DNA of 64,000 bases from Dehalobacter sp. CP (GCA_009910795.1 VMEE01000091.1:1-64000), one strand, 5' to 3'. Positions 40,847 to 50,118 are shown, counted from the first letter of the stretch. Numbers and translations: made by a program. The notes: generated from the sequence alone by a model not told the origin.

Positions 40847-41689
40847 ATGCGGTCGAAAGTTAACATCAATGCGTTGCAGAGCAAAGTGAATTTAAGTGAA
40901 AAAATTACCATGCTCACGTGCTATGACTATCCAATGGCCCTTCTTGAAGAGAAGGCTGGTATCGATATTATACTTGTCGGGGATTCTATGGCGATGACCG
41001 TTCTGGGAGAAGAAACAACCCTGGGTATGGATCTGGATACCATGGTCACACATGCTAAGGCAGTCCGTAAAGGTGCACCCACGGCGTACTTAGTCGGCGA
41101 TATGCCTTACATGACCTATCAGATCAGCAAAAAAGAAGCCATTCGCAATGCAAGCCGTTTTATGGCAGAGGCTGGCTGCGACGCCGTCAAGCTGGAGGGC
41201 GGATCCAATATGGCGGATACTGTCGAAGCTATGGTCAAAGCGACCATTCCTGTGATGGGACATCTCGGCTTAACTCCGCAATCGATGGCTCAATTAGGCG
41301 GATTCAAATCCCAGGGCCGCGATTGTGCAGGCGCCTTAAAGATTATTGAAGATGCTAAGATTCTTGAGGAAGCAGGTATTAGCCTGTTGCTGCTGGAAGC
41401 TATACCGCCTGAAGTCGGCAAGATTGTTGCTGAAAGAGCAAATATCCCGGTTATTGGGATCGGAGCAGGTCCGTATGTTCATGGACAGCTGATGATCGTC
41501 CACGATGCGCTGGGTTTCTTTGATGCTTTCACCCCCAAATTTGTCAAGAAGTATGTGGACCTGAATTCGATCATTTTGGATGCTTTGGAAAGCTACAAGA
41601 ATGATGTAGTCGGGGAACAGTATCCGGAAGACGGGCATAATTATAACTTTATGAATGGGGAATTAGAAAAGCTTCTCAGGCAAGCATAA
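40847..41689 (+). CDS. panB: Ketopantoate hydroxymethyltransferase
   Basis: A 280-residue TIM-barrel enzyme that converts 2-oxoisovalerate and methylene-THF to ketopantoate, the first step of pantothenate and CoA synthesis. Motifs: TMLTCYDYPMALLEEKAGIDIILVGDSMAMT near the N-terminus, GGSNMADTV, VMGHLGLTPQS and VIGIGAGPYVHGQLMIVHD. GGAGGG precedes the ATG. Usually found with panC and panD, but here it stands alone with its own promoter and terminator, so the rest of the pathway is elsewhere. Confidence 0.95.
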   Translation: MRSKVNINALQSKVNLSEKITMLTCYDYPMALLEEKAGIDIILVGDSMAMTVLGEETTLGMDLDTMVTHAKAVRKGAPTAYLVGDMPYMTYQISKKEAIRNASRFMAEAGCDAVKLEGGSNMADTVEAMVKATIPVMGHLGLTPQSMAQLGGFKSQGRDCAGALKIIEDAKILEEAGISLLLLEAIPPEVGKIVAERANIPVIGIGAGPYVHGQLMIVHDALGFFDAFTPKFVKKYVDLNSIILDALESYKNDVVGEQYPEDGHNYNFMNGELEKLLRQA

Positions 41690-41722
41690 AAATCATACAA
41701 TAATATGAAGGTTTAATATTAG

Positions 41723-41757
41723 ATACTGCTGACAACCGTTGTTGGCAGTATTTTTGT
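41723..41757 (+). terminator. Terminator after panB
   Basis: 13-bp stem ATACTGCTGACAA/TTGTTGGCAGTAT with two wobble pairs and a CCG loop, followed by TTTTGTTT. It lies between the convergent panB and ABC permease genes. Confidence 0.8.
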
Positions 41758-41782
41758 TTCTTATTCAGTACAAACAAATGAA

Positions 41783-42928
41783 TTACACAAATTTCTGGAT
41801 ATTGCTTTCCCAGGCGAACCGGTACACTGCAATTAGGAAGAAAGCCACGGCAAAAGCAACCAGGATAGCAATATTCATCAGGATTTCCGACAGACTGCTG
41901 CCGGACTGTATTTTTTGAATTGCATCCAAAGCCCACCATTGCGGCATAAAGTGGGCGATTTTCTGCATGGTTTCGGGCATCAGGCTAACCGGCCAGAAAC
42001 ATCCTCCCAGCATGCAGGTCGGAGTCAGGATAAGCGTAGAAAGCGTGCCTGCCATGTAGGAGGAGCTGGAAAAAGCTGTTGTAATAAGTCCGATCCCGAT
42101 AGAAACAAGGCCGAACAGCAGAAGGATAAAGAACAGAAGGGTTGCAGGCACATAGGTCTCAATACGGAACAGATATTGTAAAGCCACGATGATAAAGAGT
42201 GTTTGAACGGTAACGATGATCAGGCTGCTTAACGCGTTTGCACTGAGATATTCCTTTGGCGATACGGGACTTGCACAAATTCTGTGATAGGTCCTGGTTT
42301 TTTTTTCATTCAGGATAGCATGAGATGTCAAGCCTGCTCCGAGCATTACAAACATCAGCAGGAAGCCGAAGCTTGTCAGGGTAATATCCTTGCTGACACT
42401 TTCATCCTGCAGTTCGACAGCAGATACCTGGAGCGGATGGCCGCTGTATTTCTGAAACAGTTCCCGAAAAGCTGTCTCGTCTCTGCCGGCAGCGGCAGCC
42501 AAATCTTTCAGATTTCGGGTCTGCAGATTTAAAAACTGCTCCAACCAGGCCGTTGTATCCTGTCCTTTTAACGAGATGATTTCGATTGCTGCCGGAGAGC
42601 CGGCAACAATACTTTTTTCATATCCACCGGGGATGATGACAGATGCCTCCAGGGTTTGATCCAGAAGGTTGTTTTTTATTTCTGTTTCTTGGAGGGGAAT
42701 AAGCGTATAGTTTCCCGCTTTAGCAATTCCCTGAACGAGGTAAGCTGAAAGGGCAGTTTGGTCTTTGTCAATCAGCCCGATTTGGACAGGCTCTGACTTG
42801 GCCCCGCTGTAGATCGCCAGTGCAAAGATAATACCCAGCAGCGGAAGAAGCAGATAGACAATATAATTTCCTTTTTTTCTAAAGGTGACCTTTAAGGTGT
42901 TCCGGACTAAAAACAGAACGTTTTTCAT
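41783..42928 (-). CDS. ABC-2 type permease (second)
   Basis: A 381-residue ABC-2 exporter permease. One helix near residues 20-40, a large extracellular domain (about 45-175), then five helices in the C-terminal half, with the FGLVSIGIGLITTAFSSSSYMAGTLSTLILTPTCMLGGCFWP segment typical of the family. Likely substrates are antimicrobial peptides or lipids; the sequence does not say. AAAGGAGGCGGT precedes the ATG, and the gene follows the other permease without a gap. It converges on panB with a terminator between. Confidence 0.88.
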   Translation of the reverse strand: MKNVLFLVRNTLKVTFRKKGNYIVYLLLPLLGIIFALAIYSGAKSEPVQIGLIDKDQTALSAYLVQGIAKAGNYTLIPLQETEIKNNLLDQTLEASVIIPGGYEKSIVAGSPAAIEIISLKGQDTTAWLEQFLNLQTRNLKDLAAAAGRDETAFRELFQKYSGHPLQVSAVELQDESVSKDITLTSFGFLLMFVMLGAGLTSHAILNEKKTRTYHRICASPVSPKEYLSANALSSLIIVTVQTLFIIVALQYLFRIETYVPATLLFFILLLFGLVSIGIGLITTAFSSSSYMAGTLSTLILTPTCMLGGCFWPVSLMPETMQKIAHFMPQWWALDAIQKIQSGSSLSEILMNIAILVAFAVAFFLIAVYRFAWESNIQKFV

Positions 42929-44053
42929 TCAGACCGCCTCCTTTCTGGATAGGAATGCTGAGATCATCAGAAATGCCGCAGCGATAGTCAGGTTGATCAG
43001 GATAGCAGGAAGCATGGTCGTATAGTCCTGATCGTAGATCAATCTGAAAATTGCCTCATTTGTCCACTTAAGCGGGGAAAGTGCGGTAATCGTAGCGAGT
43101 GGGCCTTCCAGCGAGGATAACGGAACATACCCCCCGCCGAGGAAAGCGATAATTGGGATCAGAACATTTAGACAAGCGGCACCTGTACCGTCATTGCGAA
43201 TCAGGTAAGCAATTCCTGTGCCCAGACTGATTGCCAGAACAGCTTCAGAGAAAATGATCAGCAGGACCGATAGCAGGTCTGATCCCCAGTACACTTTAAA
43301 GAAAAGCGAGCTAAACAGAAGAACGACCGCTGCCTGCACGATGGTCACCAGAAGGCCGCCGAGGGTTTTGCCTGTGAGCAGTTCAATTTTGGTGACAGGG
43401 CTGCAGAGTATCCGGTTGCCGGTTTTAAAATTCTGTTCATTTTTAACAGACCAGAATCCGGTCAGCGAAGCGTATAGTAAAAAAAGTGTCAGCATGGTTA
43501 CGGCGTAGTAATCCAGGGAACTGGGTTCCCTTTTTTTGTCCAGGGACTCGGATTGAATGTAATCTTCTTCCGGGCTAGCCATAATGCCTGTCAAAGCAGA
43601 AGGGTTTGTTTGGGCAATCAGTTTAAGGGCATCATATCTGGCTGCGAAAATTTTAAGGGAAGATTCTACGAGATTAGCTTCGAAACTAAAGCGCGCATTT
43701 TTATAGACACGAATTTCCTGAGGATCATCGGTCAACAGAACGAAACAGGAATACTGGGCATTTTTTATACTGTTCAGACCTTCCTCTATATTTGTTGTTT
43801 GGGTAAAGGTGATTTCCATCTGCTCTTGCAATGTCTTTCGAAAAGACTGAAAACCGTCGGCAAGCTCCGAATCTTTTTGGACAGCATACAGAACGTGAAT
43901 ATCGTTTAATTTGATATCGTTGGAAAAGACGCCGGAAAAGGCTGTACCCAGAATCACGATTAAGACAATCGGAAAAAGGACCATCATGATATTCGCTTTG
44001 AAATCCCGAATGTTCTGTTTAAATTCTTTGAAAATAATATAAATCATTCTCAT
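42929..44053 (-). CDS. ABC-2 type permease (first)
   Basis: A roughly 374-residue ABC-2 membrane subunit, homologous in layout to its neighbour: one N-terminal helix (about 20-40), a long extracellular region and a C-terminal membrane block with FLGGGYVPLSSLEGPLATITALSPLKWTNEAIF. The ATG at 44053 follows AGGTGA closely; a GTG at 44062 is an in-frame alternative directly adjoining the ATPase stop. It forms a heterodimeric channel with the next gene product, presumably driven by the ATPase encoded just before. Transcribed with it as an operon. Confidence 0.88.
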   Translation of the reverse strand: MRMIYIIFKEFKQNIRDFKANIMMVLFPIVLIVILGTAFSGVFSNDIKLNDIHVLYAVQKDSELADGFQSFRKTLQEQMEITFTQTTNIEEGLNSIKNAQYSCFVLLTDDPQEIRVYKNARFSFEANLVESSLKIFAARYDALKLIAQTNPSALTGIMASPEEDYIQSESLDKKREPSSLDYYAVTMLTLFLLYASLTGFWSVKNEQNFKTGNRILCSPVTKIELLTGKTLGGLLVTIVQAAVVLLFSSLFFKVYWGSDLLSVLLIIFSEAVLAISLGTGIAYLIRNDGTGAACLNVLIPIIAFLGGGYVPLSSLEGPLATITALSPLKWTNEAIFRLIYDQDYTTMLPAILINLTIAAAFLMISAFLSRKEAV

Positions 44054-44062
44054 AGCAGTCAC

Positions 44063-45001
44063 CTAATCCCTTAAACTACGGCCGGTCAGAGACAGAAACA
44101 CGGTTTCCAGGTCGGGTGTTCGGCTCTCAACACTTTTAATGGAGAACTTATTTTCGGTAAAGTAACCAATAATTTTGTCGAGGTTATCAACCTCTTTGGC
44201 TGTACTTATTTTTATCGTGTTTTCTTCAATGTCCATTTGGAGAACTCCGGGGATTTCTCTGATTTTGTTTTCATCGGCTTTGGAGATGGCGTCGCTAATA
44301 GTAATCCAGACGACATTGGCGTCGGTTAAGAGCGCTTTCAACTCTTCTTTGCTGCCCAGGGCGATCACTTTACCGTGATCCATGATCGCGATCTTGGAAC
44401 AGATTTCTTCGACCTCTTCCATGTAATGGCTGGTATAAATCATTGTACATCCCATCTGATTCAATATCTTAACCGATTGCAGGATATGATTGCGGGATTG
44501 TGGATCGATACCCACGGTAGGCTCATCCATAATCATTAATTTCGGTTTATGGGCAATCGCACAGGCAATATTCAGCCGTCTTTTCATGCCCCCGGAAAAG
44601 CTTTTCGGATAACTGTTTGCTTTATCGCTTAATCCGGTAAATTCAAGAGCCTCAGCCGCTGCTTTATTCATCTCGGCTCCCCGCAGACCGTAGAGTCCTG
44701 CAAAAAATTTGACATTTTCCAGCGCAGTCAGGTCTTCATAAATGGCAATATCCTGAGGAACAATGCCTGTGTTTTTCTTGGAAAATGTTTTATTTTTTTT
44801 CGTATCTTTGTTTAAGATAGAGATGGTCCCTTTATCAATGGACAATAAGCCGATGATCATATTAATAGCAGTACTTTTACCTGCGCCGTTCGGTCCCAAA
44901 AGCCCGAATATTTCTCCTTCCGCAATGCTGACATTCATATTATCCACAGCAATGACATCACCAAATTTTTTTGTGACATTCTCCATCACCAGAATGTTCA
45001 T
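44063..45001 (-). CDS. ABC transporter ATP-binding protein
   Basis: A 312-residue ATPase of the drug/bacitracin exporter type. Walker A LLGPNGAGKSTAINMIIG, Q-loop GIVPQDIAIYEDLTALENV, signature SGGMKRRLNIACAI, Walker B LMIMDEPTVGID and the H-loop YTSHYMEEVEE are present, followed by a C-terminal DUF4162-like domain. ATG 45001 is chosen over an upstream ATG because GGAAGGAG lies about nine bases before it. First gene of the exporter trio, about 230 bp downstream of the response regulator, and probably a target of it. Confidence 0.93.
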   Translation of the reverse strand: MNILVMENVTKKFGDVIAVDNMNVSIAEGEIFGLLGPNGAGKSTAINMIIGLLSIDKGTISILNKDTKKNKTFSKKNTGIVPQDIAIYEDLTALENVKFFAGLYGLRGAEMNKAAAEALEFTGLSDKANSYPKSFSGGMKRRLNIACAIAHKPKLMIMDEPTVGIDPQSRNHILQSVKILNQMGCTMIYTSHYMEEVEEICSKIAIMDHGKVIALGSKEELKALLTDANVVWITISDAISKADENKIREIPGVLQMDIEENTIKISTAKEVDNLDKIIGYFTENKFSIKSVESRTPDLETVFLSLTGRSLRD

Positions 45002-45230
45002 ACGAAATCGCTCCTTCCATTCTCCGGTCTGTTCTTTAGTTTCATCATATATCATAGTGAAAATCGGCTGGTGCAAAGTAACATTTGTTTATTACTTATT
45101 CTTTGCCTTCTTATATCCTAATAAAAAAAGGCACCTTTCGTTAGTAGAGAAGGTCACCCATTCTGTATGACAAAAGTCATATTTTTGGCCAAGGGCTTGT
45201 TATCATCCTGGAATTCTTTGTGAAGATGCT

Positions 45231-45863
45231 TTATTGCCTGACGCCCGTCAAGTAGTAGATCGCAATCTGGGTCCGGTGCTCAAGACCGGTCTTATTCAGG
45301 ATGGAGGTGATATAATTCTTGACAGTGCCTTCGGAAACAAAAAGCGTTCTCGCGATCTCCCGGTTAGCCAGTCCTTTGGCAATCAGTTTGATAATATCCA
45401 TTTCCCTTTCGGAAAAAAGGTCTTCAGCAATCTTGACTTTGGGACTTGTAACAAGTTCCTCCCGGATCTTTTCCATCACACTGTCCTGCATCACAATGCC
45501 GCCGTCATATACCATTTTTATCGCATCCATAATCCGGTCAGGAGAACTGTTTTTCAATAGATACCCTCTTGAGCCGTTTTTTACGGCCGTCAGAATAAAA
45601 TCATCGTCGTCAAATGTGGTCAGGATCAGTGGTTTAACGGTCGTTTTCTCAGATATTTCTCTGGAAGCCTGCAGGCCGTCCATGACAGGCATCCTGACAT
45701 CAAGCAGCACGATATCGGCTTTCTGGGATTCACAGTATTGGATGGCCTGCAGGCCATTTTCCACACAGGCGATTACTTCAAAACGTTCGTCGTTTTGAAG
45801 TATGATTTTAAGCCCTTCCCGGATCAGGATATCGTCATCGGCGATAAGTACTTTAATCGGCAT
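45231..45863 (-). CDS. NarL/LuxR-family response regulator
   Basis: A 210-residue two-domain regulator. The receiver domain has acidic residues DDD near 9-11, phosphoacceptor Asp55 in IVLLDVRMPVMDG and the Thr/Lys switch residues. The C-terminal helix-turn-helix is LANREIARTLFVSEGTVKNYITSILNKTGLEHRTQIAIYYL. It overlaps the kinase gene by 11 bp. The arrangement kinase, regulator, ABC exporter is a common Firmicute stress-response module (LiaRS-like). Confidence 0.93.
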   Translation of the reverse strand: MPIKVLIADDDILIREGLKIILQNDERFEVIACVENGLQAIQYCESQKADIVLLDVRMPVMDGLQASREISEKTTVKPLILTTFDDDDFILTAVKNGSRGYLLKNSSPDRIMDAIKMVYDGGIVMQDSVMEKIREELVTSPKVKIAEDLFSEREMDIIKLIAKGLANREIARTLFVSEGTVKNYITSILNKTGLEHRTQIAIYYLTGVRQ

Positions 45864-46974
45864 TTTCTGCTCCTTTCACAGGCAGTAAGGTAATGACGGA
45901 GAAACCGTCCGAACTGTCCAGAATAAGTTTGCCCCCGCAGCTTTCCGTTCTTTCCTCCATCCCTTCCAGCCCCAATCCCTTCTTAATCGATATGGCACCG
46001 ACGCCATTATCTTTTATTTCGACCTTAATAAGTTTATTCATTATTTCAAGGCTTATTTTCACTTCTCCGGCGGATGAATATTTCAATGTATTTGTCAGTG
46101 CTTCCCGGACATTTTCCAGGATGATTCTCCATTGTGAATGGGTAATGCAGTTCAGATCACCCCGGTAGTTCAAATGTGTTTTCATTTGGCTGTTAAATGA
46201 ATGCTCATCCAGGATCGCTTTCAAACGATTAATGCCAAGCTGCTCAGGAGCTGGTTTGATAGTTCTGAGTGCGGAACGGATATCCTCCATGCCTTCTTTC
46301 AGAACATGGATAACATTGGCAATAATCTCCTTTGATCTGTTCTGGTCCCGGTCAATCACCAGACGGGAGGCTTCAAGCTGGATCAGGCTTCCGGCAAGGA
46401 CATGCCCGATTTTATCGTGAATATTTTGCGCAAGCGTATTTCTTTCTTCCAGCTGGCTTAAATACTTGACCTGGTTTTCATATTCGGTACCGGTGTGCAA
46501 ACGGCCGTAAAGAGAATGGTTCTTTTCTCTTAAGAAATCGTTGTCCGCGGCCAGGCGGGCAATGCGCATCGAAGATTTTAGGGACAGTTCATAAATCATG
46601 GCGCTCAAAAGACTGATCAGCAGATATTCCGGGATAATATTCCCTGCAAGCAAGAGAAGAGGAAGAGCTGTAGAAATCAGGGCATATAATGGATTCTTCC
46701 CGAACTGGTGAGACAATTCCAAAAAGTTCAACGGCAAAAGAAAAACAAAGAGATTAGAGGCATAGAAAGCAGAGAGAATCAGAAAAACACATATCAAAAC
46801 CATCCATGTTTTTTTTACGGATTCCTTGGAGGAAATAATATGAAACATGCTCACAATGATATAGATAAGGAGAAGTAACAGCACCAGGGGTAAATTGGTC
46901 ATCCCAGTCAGTACATAGCAAAAAATACTATACAGAATAATCACTAATTTCGTGCCTAAAAGCCAGCCGGTCAT
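45853..46974 (-). CDS. Sensor histidine kinase (HisKA_3 type)
   Basis: A 373-residue membrane kinase. Five to six hydrophobic helices fill residues about 8-130, with almost no extracellular loop, typical of intramembrane-sensing kinases. The dimerisation box LAQNIHDKIGHVLAG carries the phosphorylated His186; the ATPase domain has NVREALTNTLKYSSA, IKDNGVGA and GLGLEGMEERTE. GAGGT precedes the ATG. The sensing signal is unknown, probably envelope stress. Its strong minus-strand promoter lies at 47104-47133, followed by a leader with two hairpins. Confidence 0.92.
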   Translation of the reverse strand: MTGWLLGTKLVIILYSIFCYVLTGMTNLPLVLLLLLIYIIVSMFHIISSKESVKKTWMVLICVFLILSAFYASNLFVFLLPLNFLELSHQFGKNPLYALISTALPLLLLAGNIIPEYLLISLLSAMIYELSLKSSMRIARLAADNDFLREKNHSLYGRLHTGTEYENQVKYLSQLEERNTLAQNIHDKIGHVLAGSLIQLEASRLVIDRDQNRSKEIIANVIHVLKEGMEDIRSALRTIKPAPEQLGINRLKAILDEHSFNSQMKTHLNYRGDLNCITHSQWRIILENVREALTNTLKYSSAGEVKISLEIMNKLIKVEIKDNGVGAISIKKGLGLEGMEERTESCGGKLILDSSDGFSVITLLPVKGAENAD

Positions 46975-47103
46975 CAGATTACCTCGTTCATCCTATTTCG
47001 GCATATCAGAAAAACCTTAGGTGCTTTCTGATATATCTATGGGCAACTAAGCTTACGCCTGTGCCAAAAAGCTTGGCGCAAGCCTAGTTTTCTATATAAT
47101 CCT
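46975..47103 (-). promoter_or_regulatory. Leader region of kinase operon with two hairpins
   Basis: Between the promoter and the kinase ATG the minus-strand transcript can form two stems: 47045-47059 with 47075-47089 (15 bp, two G-U pairs) and 47003-47012 with 47025-47034 (10 bp, perfect, ATATCAGAAA/TTTCTGATAT). They may be operators or RNA control elements. Confidence 0.4.
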
Positions 47104-47133
47104 ACTATAGTTTTTCTACCGGGACCATGTCAA
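47104..47133 (-). promoter_or_regulatory. Sigma-A promoter of kinase operon
   Basis: Read on the minus strand: TTGACA (perfect), 18-bp spacer, TATAGT. The transcript starts about 120 nt before the kinase start. Confidence 0.65.
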
Positions 47134-47218
47134 CCCTAATCCCTAATTCTGGTATGTTATACGTATACGTCTGACTACTTTGCCTAAAAATTGAAAAGGC
47201 TACGGCCCTGAAGTTCTA

Positions 47219-47227
47219 TGGTATAAT
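47219..47227 (+). promoter_or_regulatory. Extended -10 promoter of Cof hydrolase gene
   Basis: TGGTATAAT, an extended -10 with perfect TATAAT, 43 bp before the TTG start. The nearest TTGAAA is too far upstream to be its -35. Confidence 0.45.
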
Positions 47228-47270
47228 AGTATCGATTTGTTCGTGTAATCTACTAAAGGAGTGAAAGAGA

Positions 47271-48068
47271 TTGATCCGACTTGTTGCCATAGATTTGGAT
47301 GAAACACTGCTTAACGATGCGTGGCAAATTTCTGAAGGGAACATCAAGGCCATACGCCGCGCAGTGGCCAAAGGCGTAATGGTTACGCTTGCTACAGGAA
47401 GGATGGCTGCATCTGCCAGAAAATACGCCAGCCAGCTGGGTCTGGATGTTCCAATTATTACATACAACGGAGCCTTGATCGAGCACGCCCTGAGCAAGGA
47501 AATCATCTACCATAAAGTGATTCCGTCAGGATTAGCTATGGAGATTATTCAGTATCTCCAGTCGAAAGAAGTCTACACACAGGTGTTTATCAAAGATGAA
47601 GTCTTTACAAATAAATGGAATCAATATTCCAAAGCCTATGAGGAAATGACCGGAATAAAGGTCCAGGAAACGGATGTGCTGCAAATTTTGCACACTGAGC
47701 CGGAAGGTGCTGAAAAAATATTGTGCATTTCCGGGGAGGATTATCTCCAGGCTGCTACGGCAGATCTGCGGCAAATCTATGCCGACAGGCTGCATTTTAC
47801 GCGTTCCAAGCCATTTTTTCTGGATATGATCGATAAAGAAGTCAATAAAGGCAGTGCACTTAGGGCATTAGCCGCGAATTTCGGCATTTTGCCGGAAGAA
47901 ATTATCGCGATCGGGGATAATTTCAATGACCGGGAAATGCTGATGTTTGCCGGCATCGGTGTGGCTATGGGCAATGCCCTTCAGGAACTTAAAGAAATTG
48001 CGGATTATATTACAGCTTCAAATAAAGAAGACGGAGTAGCCAAAGTTTTCGAGAAATTTGTTCTGTAA
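47271..48068 (+). CDS. Cof-type HAD-superfamily phosphatase
   Basis: A 265-residue haloacid-dehalogenase phosphatase of the IIB (Cof) subfamily. The nucleophile motif DLDETLL (Asp8, Asp10), motif II region LATGRMAAS and the C-terminal GDNFNDREMLMFAGIGVAMGNA are characteristic. Substrates of the group include sugar phosphates and flavin mononucleotide; the actual one is not predictable. TTG start with AAAGGAGTG seven bases upstream. A 20-bp tandem repeat covers its stop codon. The downstream radical SAM gene starts 78 bp later. Confidence 0.88.
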   Translation: MIRLVAIDLDETLLNDAWQISEGNIKAIRRAVAKGVMVTLATGRMAASARKYASQLGLDVPIITYNGALIEHALSKEIIYHKVIPSGLAMEIIQYLQSKEVYTQVFIKDEVFTNKWNQYSKAYEEMTGIKVQETDVLQILHTEPEGAEKILCISGEDYLQAATADLRQIYADRLHFTRSKPFFLDMIDKEVNKGSALRALAANFGILPEEIIAIGDNFNDREMLMFAGIGVAMGNALQELKEIADYITASNKEDGVAKVFEKFVL

Positions 48069-48102
48069 GGTCCATCATAAATCTGTAGGGTCCATCATAA
48101 AT
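48063..48102 (+). repeat. 20-bp tandem duplication at gene end
   Basis: CTGTAAGGTCCATCATAAAT (48063-48082) is followed immediately by a copy differing at one position (48083-48102). The first copy contains the TAA stop of the Cof gene. Confidence 0.85.
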
Positions 48103-48146
48103 CAGAAAAAAGAATCAGCCTAAGAATTCAGGTAAGGAGTTTTAAT

Positions 48147-50033
48147 GTGAAGATCCTGCTCGTTGGCATAAATACCCGGTATGTACATACAAATCTGGCC
48201 ATTCGCTGTCTGCGTGAAGTCCTGAAGACACAGGGAAACGCCGAATGGGAAATCTGTATCCGCGAGTTTTCGATTAATGAGCATCTGGACAAAATTGCCG
48301 GAGAAATATTTGAAGAGAAACCGGATGTCCTTGGCTTCTCCTGCTATATCTGGAACATTGTTTCCGTTAAGGCCCTGGTGCGCAGGCTGAGGCCTGTCTT
48401 GCCCGATGCCTTCATCCTGGCCGGGGGGCCGGAAGTATCTTTTGACTGTGATTGTCTTATAAATGAAGTCCCCCAGCTCGATGCGGTCGTTGCCGGGGAA
48501 GCTGAACGGGTTCTGCCTGTGCTGCTTAAAGGTTGGTCCGAAGGCAATCTTCCCCGGGATGTTGCCGGTGTTGTCTGGCGACTGCGGAGAGAGGCCGGCG
48601 GTCCCCAGGGTCTGGACAGCACGACCGCATCGGATGGTTTCCAGGGAATGACCAGCGCGGATGCATGTGGCATGGTAGTGGCGAATGCAGCGGTACCGGA
48701 TACCGTGGATCTGAATCTTCTGCCAAACCCCTATGCGGTGCAAGAGGATTTTCACGGGAAGCTGGTTTATGTCGAGACAAGCAGGGGCTGTCCGTATAAC
48801 TGTGAATTTTGTATTTCGTCCACTTTCAAGGGTGTCCGGTTTCTGCAGCCGGAACGTCTTCGTCCCATTTTGCGGCAGCTTTTTGCGAACGGGGCACGAA
48901 CAATTAAATTTGTGGACAGAACATTCAACGCATCCAAAACGCACGGGTTTCAAGTTCTTGACCTATTTAAAGAGGAAGCTGAACGGGAGTACGAAAAAAC
49001 AGGACCAGAGGGCCCATATGGGTTATCTGGGGACATTCCACGGGCCCATTGCGAGATAGCCGGAGATTTGCTGGATCAGGACTGGTTGCAGTACTTGCAG
49101 AATTATCCGACAGGAATGGTTCAATTAGAGATAGGGGTTCAGTCCACCCATCCACCTGCTTTAAAAGCGATCCGCCGATCCCAGAATTTTGCGGACTGGA
49201 AAGATAAGGTTCGTTATTTGCAGCACGATTGCGGGATACCGGTTCATTTGGATCTTATTGCAGGCTTGCCCCATGAGGGGTGGGCGGAATTCCGCAAGTC
49301 ATTTGATGAAGTTTTTAATCTCAGACCGAACCATTTGCAGCTTGGTTTTCTGAAGGTATTGAAGGGTTCGGGAATCCACGGGCAATGTACCCGATACGGG
49401 CTGGAATACTGCCCGGATCCGCCCTATACGGTCCTGAAAACACGGGAGTTGAGCCACGAACAGGTTTTGGACCTGGTCCGAATAGAAGAAATTCTGGAAA
49501 GGTACTATAATTCCGGAAGGTTTAAGTTTTCGCTCGAAGTTGTTCTTGCTGACCGGCAGAGTCCGTTTGATTTTTTTGATGCGCTGGCCAGATACTGGCA
49601 CGGTAAGGGATGGTTCCAAAGAGAATGGAGTTCCAGGTCACTCTTCGAGAATATCTGGGAATTTCTGATGGGACAGCCGGACGGCCGGACCGCACTGAAT
49701 CGGAAACTTTGGCGCGAAGCACTGCGTTTTGATTATTTCGTCGCTGAACGTCCCGGGCGAATCCCTGATTTTCTACAGAGAGCAGAAGAGACTGTCCAGG
49801 ATAAAGGTTGGAAAGAAGAGATAAGAAAGGACCCGGTTTGGCGGAACCAAATTCCTGAGTCTGAGGGCATGGATAAAAGGCAGTGGACCAGAGCTACGGC
49901 TATTGAGTATTTTGAGCGGGATATTCCAACAGGGACTACAGAACATTCCCCGGGAAAAGGCGGCTGGTATTTGTTCTACTACAGTCGAAAGCCGACCCAG
50001 TATTTTAAAGCTGAAGCTCCTAAAAGCATATAG
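48147..50033 (+). CDS. B12-binding radical SAM protein (DUF4080-type)
   Basis: A 628-residue protein. The N-terminal B12-binding-like Rossmann domain starts MKILLVGINTRYVHTNLA and continues through PDAFILAGGPEVSFD; the radical SAM core has Cys215, Cys219 and Cys222 in SRGCPYNCEFCISS; the C-terminal region is of the DUF4080 kind. The classic B12-ligand motif DxHxxG is not evident, so cobalamin binding is uncertain. The exact reaction is unknown; family members modify tetrapyrroles, lipids or peptides. GTG start with AAGGAG seven bases upstream. Residues about 150-180 carry an extra Ala/Gly/Ser-rich insert. Confidence 0.82.
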   Translation: MKILLVGINTRYVHTNLAIRCLREVLKTQGNAEWEICIREFSINEHLDKIAGEIFEEKPDVLGFSCYIWNIVSVKALVRRLRPVLPDAFILAGGPEVSFDCDCLINEVPQLDAVVAGEAERVLPVLLKGWSEGNLPRDVAGVVWRLRREAGGPQGLDSTTASDGFQGMTSADACGMVVANAAVPDTVDLNLLPNPYAVQEDFHGKLVYVETSRGCPYNCEFCISSTFKGVRFLQPERLRPILRQLFANGARTIKFVDRTFNASKTHGFQVLDLFKEEAEREYEKTGPEGPYGLSGDIPRAHCEIAGDLLDQDWLQYLQNYPTGMVQLEIGVQSTHPPALKAIRRSQNFADWKDKVRYLQHDCGIPVHLDLIAGLPHEGWAEFRKSFDEVFNLRPNHLQLGFLKVLKGSGIHGQCTRYGLEYCPDPPYTVLKTRELSHEQVLDLVRIEEILERYYNSGRFKFSLEVVLADRQSPFDFFDALARYWHGKGWFQREWSSRSLFENIWEFLMGQPDGRTALNRKLWREALRFDYFVAERPGRIPDFLQRAEETVQDKGWKEEIRKDPVWRNQIPESEGMDKRQWTRATAIEYFERDIPTGTTEHSPGKGGWYLFYYSRKPTQYFKAEAPKSI

Positions 50034-50041
50034 AAAACCAA

Positions 50042-50070
50042 TTGACAAAAACAGTCTCAGAAAGTAGTAT
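50042..50070 (+). promoter_or_regulatory. Sigma-A promoter of SBP-rapZ operon
   Basis: TTGACA (perfect), 17-bp spacer, TAGTAT. The predicted start, about 50077, is roughly 178 nt before the first gene. Confidence 0.65.
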
Positions 50071-50118
50071 TTGTAACTTTCCAGCGGACGGATTAAAATA
50101 AGAAGAAAAGAAACGAAT

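Noticed and set aside
44940..44948. Perfect DnaA box TTATCCACA
   Set aside because: Single copy inside the ABC ATPase coding region; expected by chance and not clustered.
48120..48953. Long open frame on the minus strand opposite the radical SAM gene
   Set aside because: It mirrors the codon structure of a well-supported plus-strand gene, has a low-complexity composition and no family resemblance.
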